In this document: positions 13,446 to 25,638 of the stretch, piece after piece
Position numbering within the stretch: the stretch's first letter is position 1
Layout of the letters: each line of letters opens with the position of its first letter
Assembly: GCA_009741485.1 (NCBI GenBank)
Contig: CM019214.1
Location: 5,760,509 to 5,824,508, forward strand
Direction: 5' to 3'
Source: Malurus cyaneus samueli
Taxonomy: Eukaryota > Chordata > Aves > Passeriformes > Maluridae
DNA length: 64,000 bases
The notes under the pieces: model-generated
Told to the model about the DNA's origin: nothing
The model's database searches: none
The model's input: the letters and a program-made list of their open reading frames with translations, nothing else
Position numbers and translations under genes: made by a program

Positions 13446-13532
13446 AAAAGAAAGAAAAGAAAGAAAAAACCAAAACTGGAAGCCCCAGCACCTTAATTTT
13501 AGCTTCTTTCTTTTCTTTTCTGCTTTCTTCCT
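13446..13532. repeat. Opposed purine and pyrimidine tracts
   Basis: A GAAA/GAAAA purine tract at about 13446-13470 is followed some 35 bases later by a CTTT/CTTTT pyrimidine tract at about 13504-13532. Short parts are complementary (GAAAAGAAAG against CTTTCTTTTC), so a weak foldback is possible. Low-complexity repeat. Confidence 0.6.
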
Positions 13533-15519
13533 TTTTTTTTTTCACTTCCCACCATTTTTTGAGCAGCATTCCCTATCAAAGCATATAATGTCATCTGAGC
13601 TAAAGAGCAAGCTGGAAAAGAGCTACATATATATCATATTCTGTATAAATTATCTTTGAGAGAAAGAAAATAAGATCAAAGCAGCATCCAAAACATCCAT
13701 ATTGATTCAATGTAAAGATGTGCTGTTCTAGGAACTGTGATATGATATGAATTTACAACTTGGTCAGCAAACAAAGAAGTATCTAAAGGATACTAAAGGA
13801 GTCTAAAATTTCCAGTACTCATTTTTCCAGTGGTCTCAGATGTATAGGGCAATTTTTAAATGAAAACCATTTGGCTTTAAGAATATGGGATAAAGGAGAG
13901 CACTACAGTGCACTAATCTCTGAAATACACAGCATTTTGCAGAAGCTTTTGGGGAAAGCAGTCAGTCATATTGATTTGGAAGGCAAAGAAAGAAATTTCC
14001 CGATAGGAGAAAAGGGTAAAGAACATGGCTCTTAAAGAACAGAGCAGAATCTGGGTTGCTTTGTACATTTTTTTATACTGTTTTTTCAGGATGAATTCAA
14101 GGTAGATCCTAACGTTTAGTTCAAACAGAGATACTCTCAGCATTTGGGTTTGGACTATTTTGTGTAACACTGACTTTCCTCTCTCCTTGACAGAATTAAA
14201 AGAATTAAATAGTCCTGTTTGTAGAAGTCCCCTAGAGGTTCATCTTGAATGGCACTTGGTGGGGTGGGAACCAGGACAGCTGCATGTAAAATTCCCTTTT
14301 ACCATGTGAACTGAACCAGTGCGAATTGGCCATCAAAGACACAGAGAAATGAAATGAAATGGACACAGCCCCTCACTTTCCATGGCATACAGAGCCCAGG
14401 CCATTTTGGGAGGTCCTGCCTGGAACTCCAGAGCACTCCTCCTCTCCCTCTTTTCTTTAGCAACTGGATTCTACTCTCCAGTGCCTAATGAAGGGAAGGG
14501 GTCACTTCCCCAGTCGTGCTGGCTCCAGCACAGCCCAGAGTGCTGGGGCTGCCTTTGCCATGGGGCTCACTGCTGACTCCTGTTAGTCTGGGCTCCCTGG
14601 ACCTTTCCTGCAGAGCCATTCCCAGCAGCTGTCTCCAACTTTATGTTTATTCATGCCATTCCAAAGCAAAAGGATTCACCCTCTGCCCACACAGAGTTTC
14701 AGTGTAACACCTTCAGTTTTCCTTCTCATCTTGAGAAGGGCTCACGGATGATGCGAAGAGAGAATATGAGAAAAAGCAGAAAGGAATGTTACACCAATCC
14801 CTTTCTGAAGATAGAACTGAACTTAGTTTTTATAAACTGATAAATTAAAAATATTTAATCGTGTTAGGCATATGACCTCATAGATAGAGCAGAGAGGGCA
14901 TGCAGCAAACAGATGAAAGACTGGATGCTGGTACTTCTCACCTCATACCTTTCTACATGACTGTGAAAATGTTTTGTCCTGAAAAACATACCTTACAGGT
15001 ACAGCACTGAGGGGTACTTTCCTCCATAGCCAAACCCCCAAACTTTTTATCTCTGGGATCAGTGAGCAGTAAACAAGGGTTTGAATTCACTACACAGCTA
15101 CCTGTGCATGAAACTGAGTACGTGAGAGAATGGGCATAAACAATTATTTTCATTCCTTTGTGTTTAAGCTCAGAATGGTCTATCTCTGTCTCTCACAAAA
15201 AACACACTGGATAGGAATTTATAATGCAAATGGTCTCTCCTGCTAGAATAAATGAGTCATAAAGATACAGCTATTCTATAGCCACTTTTTCATGGTAGGA
15301 CAGTCTTCTTATAAATATTTGTTTTTAAGTATGGAAAGCAATGGAAAACTTTTTAAATTAAGTGGTTGGAATTATTCATTAAAAATATACAAACTAGCAA
15401 TATAACCAAGAAACAATACAAAGTTTTGAATATAATGCAAATAAATATTTTTATTTAGGAGTTCAAAAATGAACTAAATCTAGTATACAGAATTTATTAA
15501 AAAGATTAATAATGACACG
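13533..15519. other. Unique DNA with a GC-richer patch, no gene seen
   Basis: 14380-14640 is clearly richer in G+C than its surroundings and has several overlapping short frames, but almost no CpG, so it is not a CpG island. No exon with both splice sites and no known protein motif was found. Confidence 0.45.
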
Positions 15520-15660
15520 GAATTGCTATTTTAATTGCTTTGCTAATCATAGGGGCATTATGCAAAGTTCTTTAAGATGAACAACTTCATTTGCATGTGT
15601 GCTGTTGCTAATTAGTTGGCTGCTTTGTGGTAACGGAATGGTCCCACAGCAAGAATGTAT
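15520..15660. other. Homeobox/octamer-motif cluster, possible conserved element
   Basis: The segment packs TTTTAATTGC, GCTAATCAT, ATTATGCAAA, ATTTGCATG (octamer-like) and GCTAATTAG into about 120 bases. This arrangement is typical of vertebrate developmental enhancers. Such motifs are also frequent by chance in AT-rich DNA, so this is only a candidate for alignment testing. Confidence 0.2.
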
Positions 15661-16054
15661 ATTTAGAGTATTTGTAACAAGTGATTTATTAAGGCATAAC
15701 TCTCCTACATCTGGTTATGGTGGAGGACCTGGTAACCTTTTTGAACACTGAATGCTGTTATTGCCCTTTCATAGGATAAAAAAGGGCAATGAATTTTCCT
15801 TTGAGACTGATGCGAGAGGTGACAGGAGCCATTTATGTAGCTAGGAGAAAATAACCAACAGTACTTTGTGAAAATGACATTTAGCAAACAAATAGTGAAA
15901 ACAACGACAGCGACAGGGTGTTGAGATTCATATCAATAACACCGTGTTTTCCCCTGGCAACTAAGAAAAAAAAATGAAAAAAACACACTTGGATTACACA
16001 AAAAAGTCCTTTTAAAGCTTTTGTTCCGGGGATGAATTACCAGAAGGATGAAGA

Positions 16055-16189
16055 AGGGTTGGTAAATTCAAGGCCAGGTTGGATGGGGCTCTGAATAATC
16101 AGGTGTAGTTGAAGTCATCCCTGCCAGGGGTTTGGGACAGGATGATTTTCAAGGGCTCATTCCAACCCAAACCATTCTATGACTCTATC
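16055..16189 (+). mobile_element. CR1 LINE 3' end fragment, + strand
   Basis: Shows the diagnostic CR1 3' end: AGGCCAGGTTGGATGGGGCT at about 16071-16090, the GTGTAGTTGAAGTCATCCCTGCC block, GGGACAGGATGATTTTCAA, then CATTCCAACCCAAACCATTC and a tail CTATGACTCTAT. The 5' end is truncated, as usual for CR1, leaving only the 3' untranslated region and no reverse transcriptase. Confidence 0.9.
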
Positions 16190-18119
16190 AGGACACTCCT
16201 CCAGAGAAGTATTCGAAAACATTAAGAAGATAAACAAAAACACCATGGTGCCGTTAAAGGGTTTTCAATCTACTTTCAATTTAACAGAAAGCAAGTTAAC
16301 ATTGAATTAAATATATACCTGTTATTACTTTGAATAAGGATTTTATTGTTATTGCATTGAATATTTTAATAAATTTCATGCAGTAAACACTGAAAAGAAC
16401 TTTATAGAAAACTCATTCATTTTAATTAGTCCTGTTATAAATTATACAAGTGACACTGCTCAGCTGCCTGAGTAAAATGCCATTTCTGAATTCACGTGGA
16501 AATAACTGAGAGTGGCAATTAAGAATATGTTGATAAAAGAGTATATAATTACTGCTAGTACTGCTATGCATAAATGACAATTGAGGAATGAGTTATACCT
16601 GTTAAAATAGAAAGCTCCTTTGAAGAGAAACCCCAAAATATTTTTTCTCATGCTCATATCAATCCAGTTTATTATATGTTTAATGAATGCACAGCACAAA
16701 CCAGTATGGAAAACAAAGCAATAAGAAACAAAGAAAAATGTATTCATTTTCCTGATGATTACATGCAATGAATTCTAACTTATGGTAATACACATTTTAA
16801 TTAGTCTGTGTTTGAAGCAAGTGGAGGATGAGAGGCAACAGCTTTTTATTTAAGTTTTGCTTTTCTGTTGACATATTTTGTTTAGTAATTGTAGGAGTTT
16901 GTGAGTAGATATGGACCAAACTTCTGTAAATATGAAATAATTTCTTAATTAATTTTTCATTGAAAAGCTGCTTAGATTAAAAAATATATGGGCCTAAAAA
17001 GTGAAAAAAAAATTAAAAACATTTTAAATGAGTACAATTTGGTTTGGTTTGCAGTTTCGTCAAATCTTATTTTAATAAATGAAAGCAGAACTTATTAAAA
17101 TAGTATAATTGTCATACAATTATCTTGTTTTATGGTTAATTTGATCCAGAAGTAGTAGCTTTTAGTTGTCAGCAAATGTAAGGATTGTACATACTAATTT
17201 ATGTATTAAGAATGCCAAATATTTAATGCTGCTTACATAAAGACATGAGATTGCCTGCTTCCCTGTCACATAAGTGACATTTGTTATAAAGTCATCACAT
17301 GTGTTGGCGACATATTGACAAAGTTATAAAACATTAAATAATTATTATTTTAATGTATTGGCTAGGAAAAAGATACCAGTAATGGAGTCAACCAGGTTNG
17401 GGTTTTTTGTTTGTTTGTTTGTTTGTTTTTGTTTTTGGTTTTTTTTTTCTTTGTTAATTGTAGTGCCAGATTTTTGATTTCCATTGGTCAAATAATTGTC
17501 ATGGCAATTTTTTTCAAGATAATGGGATGAACTAACCCTATGTGCTCCAGAGTGTAAAAAAATAGGTGTACAGTGGTATGTTCTGTCTGCAGTGATCTTC
17601 TCAGGATACTTCTGTAGTGTGTCCATGTAAGACACACGTTATCTCCTAATTTTCCTCTTCTTTCCCTCCCCTAAGAAGTCAAATTAGGCTGAAGCCATGG
17701 TTCTTTCCAAAGTGCTCTAAGCCCTTCTGCATTAGGGAGCTCCTGATTGCTTCTCTCCACACCAGCAATACCCTCATGACTCACACGTTATTTATACTCC
17801 AACACTTCTGTCCCTAAATTCTGCCAATTTTCCCCGTCACATCAAATCAGAAAAATCCACTGAGATTGTCTCTCGATGTGCAGCATGGATAGATTTGGCA
17901 GGGCTGTACATGGAGCACTGTGTGCCAGCAATGCCCTTTGCTCATCTCAGAGCCCATAATATGCTGAGCTGGCTTTGTTAGTGCTTCCACTCACAGTTAT
18001 GGGTCATAAAGCTATGCCCAGCCACCACATCAAACCTGCTCTATCACCACTCCTGATTACTTAGGTGTTCTGTCTGAAAAAAAATTTTTAGAAACAGAGT
18101 AATTCAGTCATTTTCCGAT
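16190..18119. other. Unique AT-rich DNA, no gene seen
   Basis: No gene or interspersed repeat recognised. It contains a TTTG microsatellite with one ambiguous base (see 17399-17440). Confidence 0.5.
17399..17450. repeat. (TTTG)n tract with one ambiguous base
   Basis: Base 17399 is N, directly followed by a G/T-only tract with about four TTTG units and longer T runs. The N probably reflects a sequencing or polishing difficulty in this low-complexity stretch. Confidence 0.85.
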
Positions 18120-18430
18120 GGCTCTATGCTGATTTACTTGTCCTTAAAGATCTGACATCAAATCGCCACCGCTGATGAAAGCGGAGAGGAAGAAAATCTG
18201 TGCGCAGCAGTTCCAAATGGAAGCACTTCAAGTAGAAAGATATGAATGCTGCTGGGAGCACTTGCAGCAGTGACTGATCTGGTTATAGATTGATCTCTTT
18301 TGTTCAAGCCAAGCCTGCTGTCAGCAATAGCTTGCCTCTTTTTCTGCCGATTTTAAAAGCATCACCCAGAAAATTAGCAAAATGAAAAGGGATGCTTCTC
18401 CTTTCTGAATCTCACACCATGCACTCTACA
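18110..18430. other. CpG-bearing segment, possible conserved element
   Basis: This segment is less AT-rich than its flanks and keeps several CpGs (TTCCGATGG, ATCGCCACCGCTG, AGCGGAG, GTGCGCAG, TGCCGATT). It has no open frame of note and no repeat similarity that I recognise. A weak acceptor (CTCTACAG, ending 18431) and donor (GCAG/GTAAAA at 18478) sit at its far edge but are probably chance. A conserved non-coding element is the most interesting reading, but conservation is untested. Confidence 0.22.
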
Positions 18431-20744
18431 GAGCTTTGTATGGCCTGGCAAAAGAATGCAAAGCAATGAACTTGCAGGTAAAATTTAAGAATCCACAATG
18501 AGTTCCAGCTGGGGAGCAGTGTTAGAATTTACAGTGTCTGTGGAGATCAAACATGGTTACCTATGGCCCCTGGAAATGGGAGAGGGAGGGCTACAGTTGC
18601 TGCTGGTGAAATGAATGATTACCAAGTAAAAAGAAATGCAGGAAAGACAGTCTAATATTCACTTCTGAGGACAGAGTGGCAATGACAATGTCCCTGTGCA
18701 TCATTAAGCTCCCAATTCAAATACTGATGGCAGTGGCAGAAGAATTTTATCTTGCTTTTTTGACACATAAAAGCCAAGTTTGATGGAAGACTTTGTCTGA
18801 AAATTATTTATCTTAGCTGTTCCATCAGATTCCTTCAATCTGGGAGAATTCAAAGCTTTTGGGAGTGAGCATGAATAACAAGTAAATAAGGAATTTAGTT
18901 GGTAATGCTCATTTGCCTTTTTCTCTCCGGTAACAAATGGTACAAACAGTAACACCAGGACATATATTACTGCAGTGTACTATCAAACTTCTTTGTGGAT
19001 TCAAATGAAAGGAAAAAGAAAATCAGAATATATTCTACTTGTAAACTTTCTGTAAAAAATGGATGAGATTCCATCCTAAGAACTATAATTTCCATGTTCT
19101 TTCTTTTCTACAGAGATGGAAAGGGATCATTAGGAATATATATAACCTGGCAAGCAAGGGACTGTTAGACATCTCTGCAAATAGTGCATAATAAATCAGT
19201 GAAAAAAACCCATGAAGATTCCACTGTTCAAAATATTGTTTTTTAAAGCCTAATGACAGATGTAAATGAGTGGTCTGGCTTGAAAAAAAAGGAAAAAAAA
19301 AAATCCCCAAAAATAAAAAAAAGGTTCTTCCCAGTAGCAGAGTCCTCTCATTGTTTGAAATCTCAGGTTTAAGGCTTGTAGAAGCAGCAGTAGGGTTATT
19401 ATCCTCTGTAAGATTCAGTCTCCTGTGACAATTTTTTGACACACTCTAACAGGATAACAAGGCATGCCAGGCTGACACAGGAGGATGATAATGCACTTGA
19501 GATTGCCTTTTGAGTAATTATGTGATCCCAATTAAATTAGTTTAGAATGTCTTAAAAGGCAGGTTAAAATTCAGTATTCATTGTCCATCTTTCTCTGTGA
19601 GCAGAAGTCCTGCTCAGTACACTGCATAATTGCCATGAAAGCAATGATTAGAACCTCCTTGCCAGGATTCATTACCGAGCTGCCTTTGCAGGGCTCACAG
19701 CTAAAGCTGCTCCCCACTTTTTCTTGCATTTGAATGCATGAGGTTCTGGTAATAAATGTCATTTAGGATATATGTGAAGGCACTCTCAGCCCCAGAGATA
19801 ACTTCAATCCTAATTAAGCATTTGCAGTATTTCTAGATAAGAAAAGGTTACTTATGCTTGTTCTTTCAATGAGATATGGATCTGGACTCTGTGCAGTCAA
19901 ATATACATTCTGATCATAATCAGAATGTGGGTGCACTTTGGGAAAAGATATCCTTTGGTTAAAAATGAATGGATTTATCAATTTTTTCTCAGAAGGGTTT
20001 TTGCACTAGGATTCCAGAAGTTCTTTTTTTTCAAAGAAGCATATTTTATCATGCAGGCATTTTTGATTATTTTTCTGCATGAAGTACATGGATTATTTGT
20101 CCTAAAGGATGGTTACTGTCAGTAAAGGGGACTGTTTCATTTACTTTAAAGAAAAGGATTAACAGATCTCAGCTGCTCTCTCTTTTTATGGAGCCAGCAA
20201 ATGACTTGTGTTTGAATATATGCAAAATTGCAATGTAATTATTTTGATCAGTGAAAACGAACTAACTCAGGTTAGCAAGGAATAGAGGCCAGAATCAGCC
20301 AGTTAATTTGTTTTTGTCATTAACTCCACCCTCCTACTGCTGTCTCTTCTTGTTCCTACAACCACAAAACACCCCTGTAGTTAGCATCTATAGTTCTATA
20401 GTTTGTCCTTCAAATAGAAGCAATCTGTCCATCTACCAGCAGGGATGTTCAGCTCAGATATCAGAGGATGAGGGTGGCACCCAGCTATTCAACAGCAGAC
20501 TGGATGCAACTCCCTCTAGGCATGCAAGGTCTACAATTATTACTTGACTTAAATGATCTCCTTCTATGGTTTGAGTTGAAAATATTAAAGCTTCATCAGT
20601 CTGCCTGTACACATGATGGTGAGCAATGTTTACCTCTTAGAAAACCCTGAAACCATACCTAAGCTAATGAGAAAGAAATGTGAAAAGATCAGTGACCAAA
20701 AAAAAAAGCTATGAGCATCCAGTTAATTAAAGAGATACGTCATT
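18431..20744. other. Unique AT-rich DNA, no gene seen
   Basis: Nothing firmly recognised. An A-rich stretch lies at about 19283-19322. The text around 20490-20575 faintly resembles the end of a CR1 element but is too diverged to call. Confidence 0.45.
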
Positions 20745-20770
20745 AAATATTTATTTATTTATTTAAATTA
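20745..20770. repeat. (ATTT)n microsatellite
   Basis: Short run of ATTT units, bordered by further A/T-only sequence. Confidence 0.75.
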
Positions 20771-23700
20771 TTAAATAAAAAATCATGAGATTTGATATTG
20801 ATTCTTTCTTAAATACAAATTAATGCAAAATGATTTGCTCTCTGAAGGAATTCACTGATAAACTATTCATGCCTTATGTCCTGAGATGATCAAGGCTTCC
20901 TGCTGGAAAGGAGGGTGATAATCTACGATTTGAATAAAGCACTAACTTCTCACAAAATTGATTTCAGCAGTTTCTTTGTCCATGTATATATACAGATAAC
21001 CTTACATCACAAACATGATATGGTAATGTAAGACACTGTTGAAGCAACAGCTATCTGCAAGGGTTCATAGTTCTTAAAAAGGTTCATAATCCCAAATATC
21101 CCATTAGACCAAACAAAACATTCACAAGAGTGCATGACCTAAAGCTTTTTAGAATATAGGTATTTGGGCTGCACAAGTGGAAACTTACTGAAACTTAGAG
21201 ATGGTGAGGGAAAAGGGCTCCTGAGGCTCAATGACTTGCTATTACACTTGTTAATGAATTGCTACCATTAATTTAATAACTCAGTTGTGAGTTGAAATCC
21301 AGAGGTGAAGCCAAGAGCATCTTAACACCTTCAAACATGCTAAGAGTTGGAAAGTCAAGTTTGGTTCAGCTCATTTCCTTAAAAAAATTTTCAATTTTAT
21401 CAAAAATAAATAAAATCCATCTTTTTAGGAGCACATCCAGCGTGTGCAGCTGGAATTTTGTGATGGAAAGAGCATGGTGTAACAGTTGAGTTGATATAAG
21501 ACTGGCCTTGTACCAAGAGAAAATTATAGATTTTTCTACCAATCACGAAGTAGCTCAGAGTTTGCCAAACTTAAAGTGCTTAGAAATATTCTTGGCAGAG
21601 GCTGATGTATAATCATCTGTCAATTACACTACTGCTGTGTGTTGGAAGAAGAATTAATTTTGACTACATTAAAATTTGATCTCCTTAATCCAGGCCTTGA
21701 TATCTTTGTTCTAGAGGAATGCATTTTTCTATGCAGCACAAGATAGAGATTTCAAGATTTTCAGATTATTCCCACCCATGCAACACCTGGAGTAAAAATA
21801 AAAAGCGATGGGAATACTTTGCAATTCAAGTTGAGGAAAAGGACAACTACTAGAAGCATAATTAGAATTTTCTTTCAATAGAAAAATGCATTGGTTTTAG
21901 TTTTAGCCTGGCTCAAATATGGAAATCCAGGATCATCCAAAGCTTAAGGGAAAAAGCATGTATTACTTTGCAGGCAGCAGAAGATTGTGTATTGCAACAG
22001 TAAAACACATTTATGACATCTGTTAAGGAACAGAGCTTAGGTCCTTTTAGAATTAAAAATGTTTCCATAATATAATTTATGTCTCTTGGTAGCTGTGGAA
22101 AGCTTTGTGTTTTTCTGATTTTCTGTCCACATGTGAGGTCCCTCTGTACTCATCTCTAATAAACTAAACCAGTTTCTACTTTATACTTGAGCTTCAAGTA
22201 GTTGAACAGTTTGTGATTCAGTCATGATGGTTCATTTATAAACTTCTGATCCAACATTCTGCATTGAAAAATATTAATATGTCCTCAATATAATGTCATT
22301 AAGGAATTCAGAATTCTCCCCAGCCTCCCTTTTTTCAAAATTTAGATTTTCTGCTTATAGTCTAACACACCAGTCCTTGGAGTTTTAGATTTTCTTTCTT
22401 TAGGCTTCTTGCCTCTGTTGTGATGTTCTTTCTCCTTTATTTCTTGAGAATCATGGGCCCTCATGAGTCAAAATCAACTAATTCATTTCAATGATCAGAG
22501 TCAAACTGAAAAGGTCTTTTTGTCCCTCCCTTTTGCCATTAAGCAACTTTCAAGCAGTGTCAGACACTTTGTGCTTTGTTACATTCTTCATCTGGCAGCT
22601 GCCTGAGTACATGAGTTCCCTCTTACTACAAATCAAATATTTCTTTAATCACTAGGAAATATTTTCATCTGTAAGATTCCTCCCTTTATGTGATCCTTCC
22701 TTGTACCATAAACACACATCTTCTATTGTACTAAGAAAATGAGAATTTGGTGAAATGAGAATTTAGTGTTACTTGTGGTGGGTTTCTTCTGACACAGGCA
22801 CACACAAAAAACCCCCAGTAGTTAACTAGAATATGAAAATAGTTTAAGTAAATTTAAATGGAAATCTCAGGTCTTTGTTTCAGAAATGGAAAAAAAAAAT
22901 GTTGGGGAGATGATTCTATGATTTTTATTTCATTTTCTTCTTCTTCATGGGCCATTAAACTTATGGTAAACCTCTCTTAATTTCAGAAAGTTATCTGATT
23001 CTTACTCATCACAACTTACTGTAATTTATACTATTTGTGTGTAGCTGCATTCCTCTCTTCTTTTTTTTCTCCCTAGAAAAAGTTAAACTTGGGGATTCAA
23101 GTCCCTGATGTGCAAATTAATTAAGTTTAGAAGAATATACTGGGGAGCTAATATATATTTGCTTTTGTCTATGCTTTTGTTAGTTTGTCTTGGAATGAGA
23201 GCAAAGAACCAAAGGTCTTTAGTTTGGTGTGGTTCACTGCTGTCATCCTTTTGTTTATGTTCTTGGAGCTTTCTTCAAATGCTCTTGTTAGCTATGCCCA
23301 AGGATAAGGTAACTGCATAATAAAGGGCAAGAAAGACACAACACTTGACAACAATAAAAGGAAAAGAAAAAATAGGTTGAGCAATCCAGGCCTTCACACA
23401 CCTGAGCACAAACACAAACAAACTGCACTGAAAAACTTGGTTTCCCCTTACAAGTGAACTCCCCATGAACTCTCCAGGATGTCTTCCTGAATGAATGTCT
23501 GCATGTGTTTTCCCTAAGCTCTTTGTTGGAATATAGTAAAAAAAAAAACAAAACCCATTGTGTGAATTTAAGTAACTCACGAAAGCTGTTTATTGTTTAA
23601 TATTCTGTCATCATTAATTTTATGCTTCAATTAATTTTCTGCTATATTTTGTCATATTATGTGAGAAAGCTATTTGTATGAAGTCATCTTTTTAATTTAA

Positions 23701-24244
23701 TTTTCCTTTCTGAAACAGACCATCTGCATGAACACGCTGAGAAAATGAAAGGAAAACACATCTTTAATTTTATAAATCGGAATTATTTATATGATTAAGC
23801 TTTGTAGAGTTTAAATAACAAGCTGACTTGACATGGCCCTAACTTGCATAACCATTATCTCAGGAAATAACTCAGATACAGACTGAGGGCACGTGGAATT
23901 AAGCATAGGAAGTCTTGCTAGAGGTGGGTAGGTGGGGTAGGAAAAGGCCTTCCATTCTTTCTCATCACACAAGGTTTTATTTTTCCAAGGTGGGTGGTTG
24001 CCAGGAAACAGTAAATACAACTAAAGACATGGATTTATTTGACATGAATCCCTTAAGCAGGGCGAGGGAACAGAACACCATGAAATGACTGAGGTGAGGA
24101 TCAGTTGGAGAAATCCACATTTGTTCAGGTGACTGCTGAGAAAGCTACAGGCAACATCTTATTTTTGCATCCTTTCCTGCCCTGTCTCTGCCTCCTGCAA
24201 GAAAGGAAGATGAGTACAGTGCTGGCAGTACCATGAGTTTACAG
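20771..24244. other. Unique AT-rich DNA, no gene seen
   Basis: No gene, RNA or transposon recognised in this 3.5-kb stretch. Open frames are short, and both strands near 23275-23580 give overlapping frames without motifs. Confidence 0.5.
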
Positions 24245-24272
24245 TGTTTTGGTTTTGGTTTTTCTTGTTTTA

Positions 24273-24303
<31 letters not shown>

Positions 24304-24500
24304 GGGTTTTTTTTCGGGGTTTTTTTTTTGTGGTTTTTTTTTGTGGTTTTTTTTTTGTTTTGTTTTGGGTTTTTTTTTTTGTGGGTTTTTTTTTTGTTTT
24401 TTGGGTTTTTTTTGGTGGTTTTCTTTGTGGTTTTTTTTGTTTTGTTTTGTTTTGGTTTTTTTTTGGTTTTTGTTTTTTGTTTTTTGTTTTTTGTTTTTTC
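24245..24500. repeat. 256-bp T-rich/G low-complexity tract
   Basis: Almost every base is T or G on the + strand: T runs of 3 to 12 separated by single G to GGGG, with a few C and A. It ends in repeated TTTTTTG units. The long lysine-rich (minus) and phenylalanine-rich (plus) open frames over it are translations of the repeat, not proteins. A similar but shorter T/G tract lies at 33747-33800. The mirror-type tract at 59566-59670 is A/C-rich on the same strand. Confidence 0.9.
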
Positions 24501-24700
24501 TGGGATGATGCCTGCCATCCAAGAAACACCCCTATTGCTCTCACCTGCTGGCAGGGACCCTGGGGGGCAGAACCTTCTTGAACCCCAGCCCCAGCTCCAC
24601 TCCCACCTCTCTGAGTCCTTTCCTTACCACCCTTTTCTTACCTTCTCCCTGTTCCTCCTTCCTTTCTTACAGCCATGGAATTAATGTCAATTTGCTTCCA
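24501..24700. other. C/T-rich, GC-richer segment after the T tract
   Basis: From about 24530 the sequence becomes C-rich and then strongly pyrimidine-rich, ending CCTTTCTTACAG/CCATGG. This looks like a textbook splice acceptor at 24671-24672. The frame that follows has no known domain and no matching donor was found, so an exon is not called. Confidence 0.3.
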
Positions 24701-25632
24701 GCTCTGCTTACACAACAGTCAGCGAAATGTTCATTTCCCATGCATATTTTTTTTCAACCAGACAGAAATTTGCTGGATGCAAAGTGCATATCCTTCTTGG
24801 TATTTGTTTGGGGTTTTTTTGTTTTTTTCTTATTTTCTGGCACAATCAGGCACTATTCTTGTTTGTTTCCATGCATCATCACTGCAATAAATATAAATAA
24901 TAACAGTACGTGCAAATTATCCATGATTAACTGTTTCTGGGCTAAGATTATCAGTTTTCTGGGATACACCCCTCCCATAAGAAGTCTGTAATTTTATAGA
25001 CATATTAAATCATTTAAACGATTCAGAAATGTTAAAGCAGGAAAATTTCAACAAGGGAAGCTTAAATCTGCATCTCCGTAATAACTGCTCTGTCATTTTT
25101 ATGTAAAGATATTTTTCAAAACACATTTTGATTGATAAATTTGTTATAAAACTTGAGGCTATCCTACCCTGGTAATTATATGTACAATTAATTTGGAAGT
25201 GTACTAGAGAAAAGAATTAGTGCAATTACTTTCACTGTAAAAATGGGTATCTGTGGACTTATAATTTAAAACACCATTCAAAAATATTGGACTTTCTTTT
25301 TTATCTATTAATTTTTGAAGATGATAATTGGTGAGAAATTCTTGTGTCATGGCTCATATTTCTGATTTATCTTTGTTGTAAAGTTACAGACACATAATAT
25401 TCTAGGGAAGATGTTCTGAGCTGGGTAAAAAGATATGTCTACCTAAGCAGCTAAAGTTATAAAAACTCTATGGTTCCCAGAGTGATCATATTTTATTCAA
25501 AGATTTTCAGAAGTTTAGTCAGAAATTTTGATCTAAGTAGGGGTAATATAATTTATCTATTCAAAAAAATACCTGTAATTTATACAGATTTGAGAGCAGT
25601 AAGATATTCTTGATCTTGAATTATTTAATCTC
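24701..25632. other. Unique AT-rich DNA, no gene seen
   Basis: Nothing recognised between the C/T-rich segment and the LTR target-site duplication. Confidence 0.5.
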
Positions 25633-25638
25633 AAAAAT
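25633..25638. repeat. Target-site duplication, left copy
   Basis: AAAAAT directly precedes the LTR and recurs exactly after it at 26054-26059. A 6-bp duplication is typical of class II (ERVK-like) integrases. The site is A-rich, so partial chance matching cannot be excluded. Confidence 0.7.

Noticed and set aside
14380..14640. GC-rich patch as a CpG island or promoter
   Set aside because: Almost no CpG dinucleotides, so it is not a CpG island.
20430..20575. Faint CR1-like text (CTGGATGCAACTCCC, ATGATCTCCTTCTATGG)
   Set aside because: Too diverged and without the diagnostic tail; needs a profile search.
24145..24684. Several long overlapping open frames on both strands, lysine-rich or phenylalanine-rich
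   Set aside because: They are translations of the T/G low-complexity tract; no domain, no codon structure.
24660..24890. Splice acceptor and Kozak-like ATG at 24675
   Set aside because: No matching donor, and the frame lacks any known protein features.
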